Shown here: positions 1 to 5,732 of the stretch, piece by piece
Layout of the letters: each line of letters begins with the position of its first letter
Position numbering within the stretch: the stretch's first letter is position 1
Assembly (NCBI GenBank): GCA_938008005.1
Contig: CALLLZ010000425.1
Span: forward strand, 1-12,531
DNA from: an uncultured Marinicella sp.
Lineage (GTDB): Bacteria; Pseudomonadota; Gammaproteobacteria; Xanthomonadales; Marinicellaceae
DNA: 12,531 nucleotides
Direction of reading: 5' to 3'
The notes under the pieces: model-generated
Told to the model about the DNA's origin: nothing
Databases searched by the model: none
What the model saw: only the letters and a program-made list of their open reading frames with translations
Made by a program: the position numbers and the translations under genes

Positions 1-552
1 CACAGACGCAGCATCTTGGACGGTCACACTGTTGTTGAGTATACCAACCCTTGGGCCTTGTTGGCCACGAATGACAACCTGACCAGCGCCGGCACCAAAG
101 CTGCCAGAGTTTACTCCGGTAACTTTGTTCAGAGTTTGATCAATCGACAAGCCTCGGTCTAAAACCAAATCTTCTTCGCTCAAGATGGCTACAGGTGTAG
201 TCATTTTTAGTTGATTGTGCTCTAAAGGATTGGCTGAAACCACCAAATCATCAAGTGTTAGGTTATCAATGTTGATGGAAATTGGTACACCGTTATGTTC
301 AATAGTGGTGTTGTAATGTTTGCTGTTTGAAATTTCTACATCAATTTCATAACGGCCATAATCTATATTGTCAAAACTAAACTCACCGGCTTGGTCGGTT
401 GATGAGCTGGTTTCAAGGCCGTGGATTCTGACAGTTACATTGTTGAGGTTTTGTTGTTGTGCGTTGGTGATTTTTCCTTTTAAATCACCGTTTCCTTCTT
501 GGGCCTGAAGCGCTGAGGTGAATAAAATCACCGCCAATAATAATGTTCTCAT
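1..552 (-). CDS. TonB-dependent receptor, ZnuD-like, N-terminal part (runs off left edge)
   Basis: This is the first 184 codons of an outer-membrane TonB-dependent receptor, read leftwards from an ATG at 552; the rest lies outside the window. Residues 1-17 form a Sec signal peptide ending LQA. Residues about 22-95 look like a carboxypeptidase-regulatory-like (CarboxypepD_reg) beta-sandwich domain. DDLVVSANP (101-109) is a plausible TonB box. The plug starts near 112, with TPVAILSEEDL (119-129), TLNKVTGVNSGSFGAGAG and VIRGQQGPRVGIL (160-172). The spacing of these plug motifs resembles ZnuD-type zinc receptors, which import metal using TonB/ExbBD energy. Substrate is inferred, not shown. The upstream gene on the same strand (99-aa His/Cys protein) fits a metal role. 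No terminator separates the two, so they may be co-transcribed. The ribosome site is weak (AAGAG about 8 bases before ATG). Confidence 0.9.
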   Translation of the reverse strand, partial: MRTLLLAVILFTSALQAQEGNGDLKGKITNAQQQNLNNVTVRIHGLETSSSTDQAGEFSFDNIDYGRYEIDVEISNSKHYNTTIEHNGVPISINIDNLTLDDLVVSANPLEHNQLKMTTPVAILSEEDLVLDRGLSIDQTLNKVTGVNSGSFGAGAGQVVIRGQQGPRVGILNNSVTVQDAASV

Positions 553-578
553 GTTTTTTCTCTTATTTATTTTTTTCA

Positions 579-609
579 GATCAGCGTCAGATTAAATCTG
601 ATGCTGATC
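579..609. promoter_or_regulatory. 31-bp near-perfect palindrome, candidate operator or 5'UTR hairpin
   Basis: The arms are GATCAGCGTCAGATT (579-593) and AATCTGATGCTGATC (595-609) around a single A at 594. They match at 14 of 15 positions; the one mismatch is 586/602. The centre is 42 bases upstream of the receptor start at 552. A possible minus-strand promoter (-10 TATACT at 610-615, weak -35 TTTGGA at 634-639, 18-base spacer) would place the palindrome on the transcription start. On the minus strand it is followed by a run of A, not T, so it is not an intrinsic terminator. A dimeric repressor site is the simplest reading. It does not match the Zur or Fur consensus I know. Confidence 0.6.
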
Positions 610-672
610 AGTATAAATTCCGATCACGCATCATCCAAAGTCATGATTCGGGTTTAAATTTAAAGTTAAAAT

Positions 673-972
673 TTATATAAAAAAATATGAGAAAGTAGGG
701 GGGCCACGAATGAATTCGACAGTGGTTTGAATTGTTGGTATCAAATCGTGTGTATGGGCCTTTATTTTTATCTGAAAAGCCACATCCAATAAAATATATT
801 GTGATTGATAATTTAATGTTGAATCATCATTGGATTGAATATGAATACACACATCACAGGTCTCAAATTCATGAATGACAGCCGAGTGAGCTTCGTGCAC
901 TGTCAAAGACAGCAGCAACATCAAAATCACACTGTGAATCAATCTAGAATTCATAGTTCTAGTTATAGTCAT
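673..972 (-). CDS. Small exported His/Cys-rich protein, putative metal-binding partner of the adjacent receptor
   Basis: This 99-aa protein starts at ATG 972; an in-frame ATG at 954 (Met7) is equally possible because neither has a clear Shine-Dalgarno. A hydrophobic core (VILMLLLSLTV, 15-25) forms a signal peptide, probably cleaved near AHS-A (about residue 30). The mature N-terminus carries HEFETCDVCIH (34-44), with a CXXC pair (Cys39, Cys42) flanked by His34 and His44, plus His26 and His29 nearby. This could coordinate a metal such as zinc. The tail contains IRGPP. From memory, short exported proteins of this shape sit beside zinc-related TonB receptors in gammaproteobacteria; that is not verified here. 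It lies 120 bases upstream of the receptor on the same strand with no terminator between. Function is inferred from motif and context. Confidence 0.7.
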   Translation of the reverse strand: MTITRTMNSRLIHSVILMLLLSLTVHEAHSAVIHEFETCDVCIHIQSNDDSTLNYQSQYILLDVAFQIKIKAHTHDLIPTIQTTVEFIRGPPTFSYFFI

Positions 973-1259
973 TGCTTATTAACATTTCAACCCTTTATGC
1001 ACTATTTTTATACCTTATCTTTTATTTCTATCAGACAGAATTAATGGTTGATAGATTAACGAAACTGGCCAAAAGTTAAAACTTTAAATACCTCAGTTTG
1101 GCTGAGGTGGTAAAACGGTTTTATATAACTCATAGAAATACCATCAGAAGTTACGATTAATTATCTTGTTTCTGGTTTAATGTTTTAATTAATTTATTTT
1201 TTAATTGTTCTTAATTGTGTAATATGTAAGTACGTTTGACGAAAAAAGGGGAAAAAGAA
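973..1259. other. Divergent intergenic region
   Basis: This AT-rich gap lies between two divergent genes and must hold both promoters; no convincing -35/-10 pair stands out for either. It contains a 7-bp hairpin at 1090-1108 (ACCTCAG / CTGAGGT, loop TTTGG), a small palindrome TAAAAC-G-GTTTTA at 1111-1123, and an 8-bp direct repeat TTAATTGT at 1201-1208 and 1211-1218 (10-bp period, one helical turn). The direct repeat sits about 45 bases before the downstream ATG and could be a regulator site. No RNA gene or ORF is supported here. Confidence 0.4.
1246..1251 (+). promoter_or_regulatory. Ribosome binding site that fixes the start at 1260
   Basis: AAGGGG lies 8 bases before ATG 1260. The longer reading frame opens with TTG at 1236, which is upstream of this site and would put eight charged residues before the lipoprotein signal. 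ATG 1260 is therefore preferred. Confidence 0.75.
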
Positions 1260-2765
1260 ATGTTTAATTTAATCTATAAAAATGGTTTTATATTTTTGAT
1301 TGTGAGCTTAATTTTAGTAAGTTGTCATTCAAAGCAGAGTTCTGAAAAGCAAATAAGGTCGATTTCAATGGGAGAAACGATTGATCACATCCAATTTGAC
1401 TACATGCCTTTTCCAGAAGGGTATGGTTACATGGAAAATCTAAAAGCCTTGCAGCAAGCCACTGATAATAACAATACTCAGGTTATCAGGGCTCATGCTT
1501 GGAGCCTTTGGGCTGGTATCATGCAACCAGTTGATGGTTTGGGGTGGCCAATTTGGTATACCTGGCCAAATACCAAAGGCGCTTTTGCAGTGACAGAAAA
1601 ACAATTAATGGCAGCAAAAACTAGAAACAGTAAGGTTCCAAAGTCAATAAATACCAAAAAAGGAGCTTCATTGCGTGCGGTTAACAAAACAAATCGACAA
1701 TCAGCCCATGCGCCAGCTGTTGATACACCTTCGCCAATCTACAAGGTTCCTAAGGCTGTGGTGACTGAGTTTCCTGGTGCTATTTGTCAAACCAGTTCAG
1801 GTGGCAAGACGATTTGTGATGGTGAACATTTTGTCAACAATGGTGATATTATGATTCCCACAGAGTCTTTAAGTATGGAGGCGATGCAAGATATCAGAGG
1901 TAATAAACTGTATTTGAAATCGACACTTGATGCGGCTCATCAGGAAGGTAAGCCGATGATCAATGTAACTAATCGCTTTGTGGTTACCAAACACATGTAT
2001 TGGCCAGTCAAGGCAGAAGGAATAACAGTCATCCCAGTTTGGAAAGATAATTATCCAGACAGCTTTACCGGTTATGCTGGTTATGAATTTTGGGACACCT
2101 TAGTCGCATTAGAGCCCAGTAACCCTGATTCAGTAGGTACTCAGGTTGAAGGTGCGTTTTTATATCACGTATTGAATAATGAAGGAACAGAGGTAATACC
2201 AACTGTTCGAGGTGAGGCTAAAGTTTTTAGCATCAATGATTTTTATCATCATAAAGTAACCCAAGCTGATTGGGATAGTTTTGATGAAGCAGATAAAGCC
2301 ATCATTACAGCTGCAAGTTACTGGGCCAATGATCAACCATTTGAAGTGGGTGATTATTTGATTTCTATAGCCATGCATGTAAATACCAAAGAGTTGGAGA
2401 GTTGGACTTTACAAAGTGTTTGGTGGTCTGATACCCCCAATATTGGTATGTATGCTCAAAACCGTCCTGTCTTACCGCAAGCACAAGGTCCTTGGGATCA
2501 TTATTTGCTTACCGACGCATATGCGGTTCCTGCTATCAATGGACAAGTGAAAAAGGCAGTTAATCCATATATTGAGGGCGTTATACATCCGATAGCCACA
2601 AATTGTCGCAACTGTCATGTCAGGGCAGGTTGGCCACAAAATAAAGCCAGTTACCAAAATGCGGGTTGTCCTGACTTATTGGCTGACCTCACCCCCCAAA
2701 GTCAATGCTTACAAGGTATAACATTGAGCGATTATCTGTGGATTATTCCAGACAGGGCTCAGTAA
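1260..2765 (+). CDS. Outer-membrane-type lipoprotein with a single c-type heme motif (CXXCH), uncharacterised family
   Basis: This is a 501-aa lipoprotein. A short basic start and hydrophobic segment (residues 8-21) end in lipobox L19-V-S-C22. The residue after Cys is His, not Asp, which favours outer-membrane sorting. A heme-attachment motif CRNCH sits at 449-453, near the C-terminus, so the protein is probably a monoheme c-type cytochrome matured by the Ccm system. Other conserved-looking stretches are the Trp-rich AHAWSLWAGIM near the N-terminus and MHVNTKELESWTLQSVWW (372-389). From memory, these mark a family of uncharacterised proteobacterial CXXCH proteins of about 400-550 aa. Extra Cys pairs (AICQTSSGGKTIC, and two near the C-terminus) may form disulfides. 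It has its own terminator downstream and appears monocistronic. Redox partner and substrate are unknown. Confidence 0.85.
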   Translation: MFNLIYKNGFIFLIVSLILVSCHSKQSSEKQIRSISMGETIDHIQFDYMPFPEGYGYMENLKALQQATDNNNTQVIRAHAWSLWAGIMQPVDGLGWPIWYTWPNTKGAFAVTEKQLMAAKTRNSKVPKSINTKKGASLRAVNKTNRQSAHAPAVDTPSPIYKVPKAVVTEFPGAICQTSSGGKTICDGEHFVNNGDIMIPTESLSMEAMQDIRGNKLYLKSTLDAAHQEGKPMINVTNRFVVTKHMYWPVKAEGITVIPVWKDNYPDSFTGYAGYEFWDTLVALEPSNPDSVGTQVEGAFLYHVLNNEGTEVIPTVRGEAKVFSINDFYHHKVTQADWDSFDEADKAIITAASYWANDQPFEVGDYLISIAMHVNTKELESWTLQSVWWSDTPNIGMYAQNRPVLPQAQGPWDHYLLTDAYAVPAINGQVKKAVNPYIEGVIHPIATNCRNCHVRAGWPQNKASYQNAGCPDLLADLTPQSQCLQGITLSDYLWIIPDRAQ

Positions 2766-2825
2766 AAGGTAGCCTGATTATTAACCATTTTCTGTTAGTT
2801 TAGGAGATTACCTCAACTTCATTTA

Positions 2826-2879
2826 TGTTCGGACTGCCAGCACACAGCTGGCATTGTCCTGAACAGCATTCTTTGCTGT
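2826..2879 (+). other. Two overlapping hairpins upstream of the terminator, possible structured RNA
   Basis: The first hairpin pairs 2826-2841 (TGTTCGGACTGCCAGC) with 2847-2865. All 16 left-arm bases are paired; the right arm bulges TT (2854-2855) and T (2860), and the loop is ACACA. The second pairs ACAGCA (2863-2868) with TGCTGT (2874-2879) around TTCTT. The two share bases 2863-2865, so they cannot both form fully. They lie between the stop of the cytochrome gene and its terminator and could be a stable mRNA 3' end, a small RNA, or part of an attenuator. Confidence 0.5.
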
Positions 2880-2887
2880 ATTTATTC

Positions 2888-2912
2888 ACCTCTGTTCAGA
2901 GGTAACTTTTTT
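2888..2912 (+). terminator. Intrinsic terminator after the cytochrome lipoprotein gene
   Basis: A 6-bp stem ACCTCT (2888-2893) / AGAGGT (2898-2903) with loop GTTC is followed by AAC and six T (2907-2912). It is correctly oriented to end transcripts from 1260-2765. Its 5' arm and loop overlap an alternative pairing partner (CTGTTCAG, 2892-2899). Confidence 0.7.
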
Positions 2913-3156
2913 ATAAAGTCTAATCAATCTTGTGACAGAAATATCCATGCTATTTAGTTAAATATTTTATTGAATTAAGTGAAGAAATATGGCCTTACTT
3001 AGACTATTGACTTAAAGCAAGCTTTACTTAATTATTCAATATAATTGTATATCTGATTAAATATGTGTCAAACTAACTAACGGTTTAGATCTATTGTTGT
3101 GAATGTATTCGCAGTTATATACAGGGATATGATGCAAATCAACTTTGAAATATTAC

Positions 3157-3160
3157 GAGG
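3157..3160 (+). promoter_or_regulatory. Ribosome binding site that fixes the start at 3166
   Basis: GAGG lies 5 bases before ATG 3166. The reading frame is open back to a TTG at 3145, but that start has no Shine-Dalgarno and would disrupt the signal peptide, so ATG 3166 is preferred. Confidence 0.7.
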
Positions 3161-3165
3161 TTTTT

Positions 3166-3804
3166 ATGAAAAAGACTATTATATTAATACTTGTTTTGTT
3201 CAGCTCCATAATTATGGCTGATGATATTTATAATTTGAAATTTAATAGTATGACTGGTTTGTTGATTAACCCAGATGAGCAATACTTATCAAAAGGTTTA
3301 ACAGATAAGAAGGAAGGTAGAATAGAATCTGCGTTAAATAATTTTACAAAATCGGCTGGATATGGTAACTATATTGCCATGTCTTTGATCGGTTACCATC
3401 ATATGGAAAATAAACAATATATCGACTCTTTGGCTTGGTTGCAGTTGATTGATGTAGATAAATTAACAAATAAAGATAATATGCTGGATGTAAAGACCCG
3501 ATTAGAAGCGTATTTAACTCCTGAGGAAATGACAGAAGTACATGCCAGGCGTAAAGAACTAAAAAATACCTATGGAGCTTTGGCGACTTTGCTAAAACGT
3601 CAAGAATGGAGAGATAATGCAAAAACATCCAATGTACCAGTTAAAACCGCTTTGCGTTCAGCAGCAACACTGGTTCTAAGGAGTGGTTTGACGGTAGATT
3701 CTGCTTTTGTTATGAGTCAAATTAATGGTTATGTGTACAACCATAAATTCAGTGGCCAAAATGCTTTTACTATTTTGGAAGAACAAGGAGCTATTACTAA
3801 ATAA
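3166..3804 (+). CDS. Exported Sel1/TPR-like repeat protein
   Basis: This 212-aa protein has a Sec signal peptide (MKKTIILILVLFSSIIMA, cleavage after Ala18). Residues about 43-96 read as a Sel1/TPR-type helical repeat: a G..A...F..SA..G...A pattern, then IGYHHMENKQYIDSLAWLQLI. Such repeats usually bind other proteins. The C-terminal half (about 110-212) is helical and charged and I do not recognise it; it holds a patch rich in Ala, Leu and Arg around VKTALRSAATLVLRSG. The likely location is the periplasm. It ends 57 bases before the next gene on the same strand, so it may lead a three-gene operon, although its exported product is an odd companion for two cytoplasmic proteins. The partner is unknown. 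Confidence 0.75.
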   Translation: MKKTIILILVLFSSIIMADDIYNLKFNSMTGLLINPDEQYLSKGLTDKKEGRIESALNNFTKSAGYGNYIAMSLIGYHHMENKQYIDSLAWLQLIDVDKLTNKDNMLDVKTRLEAYLTPEEMTEVHARRKELKNTYGALATLLKRQEWRDNAKTSNVPVKTALRSAATLVLRSGLTVDSAFVMSQINGYVYNHKFSGQNAFTILEEQGAITK

Positions 3805-3861
3805 TTAGTATATATTTGTCAATAAAATTTATCGCCACATTTATCTCATGAATAATTTACA

Positions 3862-4467
3862 ATGTTGCACGGTTTGAGCGTATCTAAAAAAATGAAACCA
3901 TTCAGCATCGTTGTAACAGGCGAGCCAACTTATATAAAAAGTTTAATCAACTGCATCAGTTATGGTCCAGATGATTTAATTACTCATCGTTACCAAGTCA
4001 ATGGCTCTGATGCGATCAGAGAAGTTCGATTAAATTTCGGTAGTTTGCAGGTTGATGAAGATCACCGCATTGATTTTTTTGGTGGTAATGATGAAGCCTT
4101 GTTTGAATTCATTGACAATCGCCCTAGTAATGGTTTCAAAGGGATGATTGTCACATTAGATGCAGATAATTCGGTGTCACGTGAAAATTTTAAAGATGTG
4201 TTAGTAAAACAGATGGCTTATTTACGGAAATATGCTTTAGTCATTGGTGTTTCAGGTGCTGACTACGCGTCAATTAAACAAGCAGAAGAGTCAGTGAGAC
4301 AGTCCTTGACTGAATTGAATGTGGTGGCGCCGGTTTTCAGCATAGAACCAGATAACAAAGAGGATGTGAGTCTATTGGTTGAGTCGTTGTTATGTTTGGC
4401 TCGCCCTGGAATCAGTGACAGCAAAACAGGTAAGTCATCTTTTAAGTTAAGCGAAGAACTGAATTAA
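3862..4467 (+). CDS. Degenerate small GTPase of the COG2229/MglA-like type (predicted pseudo-GTPase)
   Basis: This 201-aa cytoplasmic protein follows the layout of the small bacterial G proteins in COG2229. It has a first beta strand plus P-loop region (FSIVVTG, 14-20), a strand ending in DFFGG (71-75), a core strand KGMIVTLDAD (93-102), YALVIGVSGAD (124-134), then APVFSIEPDNKEDVSLLVESLL (156-177). The last segment matches the usual 'PVF..D...-DV..LL..LL' end of that family. The nucleotide-binding motifs are all altered. Walker A is G20-EPTYI-K-S27, with Ile in place of the invariant Gly. The usual TPGQ of G3 reads GNDEA. The NKxD of G4 reads SGAD (131-134). GTP binding or hydrolysis is therefore doubtful. 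ATG 3862 is used, but ATG 3892 (Met11) would also give a normal family start; neither has a clear ribosome site. It lies 27 bases upstream of its probable partner. Confidence 0.75.
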   Translation: MLHGLSVSKKMKPFSIVVTGEPTYIKSLINCISYGPDDLITHRYQVNGSDAIREVRLNFGSLQVDEDHRIDFFGGNDEALFEFIDNRPSNGFKGMIVTLDADNSVSRENFKDVLVKQMAYLRKYALVIGVSGADYASIKQAEESVRQSLTELNVVAPVFSIEPDNKEDVSLLVESLLCLARPGISDSKTGKSSFKLSEELN

Positions 4468-4494
4468 ATATACTGCTAAGAGAATTTTTTTACT

Positions 4495-5556
4495 ATGGCC
4501 ATTAATCACCCAAAAACTGAATTTGTAAGCGTTTGTTTTCATAACTTTGACCATATTTCGAAAAAACTCATCTTGTTTCGTCTTAAGGACCCTCAATACT
4601 CAATTGAATTGATGGAAGAGCCTGAAGATTCAGATGTGTGCCTTTTTAATCAAGAAAATTCGGCAGAACAGGCAGAAATTGAGGCTTTGTATGAGCAGTT
4701 AAAAAAGCTGGATGTGCCGATGATATTATTAACAGCTGAAGAGGATTTAACTGATGATGAACTAATGACAGTCATTACTAAACCTTTTCAAAATCGTCGT
4801 CTTAGCGACTATTTATATCTTGTTAAGGATACATTTTACTCTGTTTTAGCAGATAAGTTGAAACGCAAAGCGGATGAGAAGGTGCCTAAGTTAATTTACA
4901 ACAAGCACCTGTCTAATGCCATTAGTCCAGAACAAATACAGTTCGAACATAATCGATTCTATGCGCAAAAGTATGTTGGATTGAATCCTGATATCGATTT
5001 TACATTGGATGAGCAAGTTAAGAAAATTCAGATGAATCCGCAAAATTATTTTTTTTATTACCTTAAAAATGCTTATGAACTGTCTAAGGTTAAAAAGAAG
5101 ATAGCCTGTGTCAAAACGGTTTATGGTGTTTTTTATGTGGATGCTCTGAGAAAAGTGATTTTTCATGAAAAAACCGCTGAAGAGATTGTAAACATACACA
5201 AAATTCCATTTTATAAAGATACCAAGGTTTTTATTCCCAAGCTTAAACGTGGTGAGCTGAATGATTTGAACCGCTTTGACTATGAACCTTTTGTTTGGCT
5301 CAGTAGCATCAATGCCAGTAAGGGGAATATTCCGATCGATACCAATTTTGAGGCGCCAGTTAGATTGGTGGCTTGGCCGGACTTGACTAAGCTGGTAGTT
5401 TTTAAACATGCCATTCGCATTATTTCGTTATGGTCTAGAGGCGTTTATTCGTTGAAACATACCGGCAAGTTATTAAATGTTCCCCAACGTTACCCTTTAA
5501 CTGTTTATACCGCATTACATGCATTGGGCTTGATTACAGAGGTGAAGAAGCGATAG
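4495..5556 (+). CDS. Receiver-like (pseudo-receiver) protein with conserved C-terminal module, partner of the upstream G-protein homologue
   Basis: This 353-aa protein has no signal peptide and is probably cytoplasmic. Residues about 10-110 resemble a response-regulator receiver: strand DVCLFN (47-52), MILLTA (76-81, keeping the Thr of the fourth strand) and TKPF (95-98, keeping the Lys-Pro of the fifth strand). The phospho-acceptor position reads Asn52 instead of Asp, so phosphorylation is unlikely. The middle part (about 140-285) is unrecognised and includes a stretch reading IACVKTVYGVFYVDALRKVIF. The end (289-353) has VRLVAWPDLTKL, then HAIRIISLW, then a helix-turn-helix-like run to YTALHALGL. 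From memory, a C-terminal module of this shape occurs in uncharacterised proteobacterial proteins encoded beside small GTPases. The ribosome site AAGAGA is 11 bases before ATG. A two-gene signalling module with the upstream gene is inferred. Confidence 0.7.
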   Translation: MAINHPKTEFVSVCFHNFDHISKKLILFRLKDPQYSIELMEEPEDSDVCLFNQENSAEQAEIEALYEQLKKLDVPMILLTAEEDLTDDELMTVITKPFQNRRLSDYLYLVKDTFYSVLADKLKRKADEKVPKLIYNKHLSNAISPEQIQFEHNRFYAQKYVGLNPDIDFTLDEQVKKIQMNPQNYFFYYLKNAYELSKVKKKIACVKTVYGVFYVDALRKVIFHEKTAEEIVNIHKIPFYKDTKVFIPKLKRGELNDLNRFDYEPFVWLSSINASKGNIPIDTNFEAPVRLVAWPDLTKLVVFKHAIRIISLWSRGVYSLKHTGKLLNVPQRYPLTVYTALHALGLITEVKKR

Positions 5557-5657
5557 TTCTTCAATAAACATACGATACTATACCTTAATCAATAGCAGCA
5601 ATATCGCGTTAGATAATATTCATACATCGGGTATGCTTGATCATTAGCTAGCGACAA

Positions 5658-5687
5658 TTCACATACAGAAACTTGTAAATTTATAAT
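5658..5687 (+). promoter_or_regulatory. Sigma70-type promoter for the S41 peptidase gene
   Basis: The -35 is TTCACA (5658-5663, 5 of 6 consensus bases) and the -10 is an exact TATAAT (5682-5687), with an 18-base spacer. The predicted start near 5694 leaves a leader of about 39 bases containing AAGGG (5721-5725), 7 bases before ATG 5733. Confidence 0.6.
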
Positions 5688-5732
5688 GGAGGCGCTATCA
5701 TACGAAGAATGTCATACATAAAGGGTTGAATT

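Larger units (their letters stand above)
2766..3165. other. Intergenic region: structured 3' region, terminator, then AT-rich leader
   Basis: The first 150 bases hold the hairpins and terminator listed separately. From about 2914 to 3165 the sequence is very AT-rich and has no supported ORF. It must contain the promoter of the gene at 3166. An exact TATAAT lies at 3040-3045 but no -35 stands at the right spacing: TTGACT at 3007-3012 is 27 bases away. This promoter is therefore only tentative. Confidence 0.4.

Noticed and set aside
973..990. GAAATGTTA upstream of the 99-aa gene, resembling half of a Zur box
   Set aside because: The second half-site is missing, so it does not qualify as a Zur operator on sequence alone.
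835..1044. 69-aa plus-strand open frame
   Set aside because: It overlaps the 99-aa gene on the other strand, has low-complexity His/Gln/Ser content, and lacks a ribosome site.
1090..1108. Hairpin ACCTCAG / CTGAGGT as a terminator
   Set aside because: It lies between divergent genes, has no T-run on the plus side, and no gene ends there.
3007..3045. TTGACT and TATAAT as a promoter for the Sel1-like gene
   Set aside because: The spacing is 27 bases, too long for a sigma70 promoter; only the -10 alone remains possible.
4891..5409. 172-aa open frame on the minus strand inside the pseudo-receiver gene
   Set aside because: It is antisense to a well-supported coding frame and shows no domain, signal or ribosome site.
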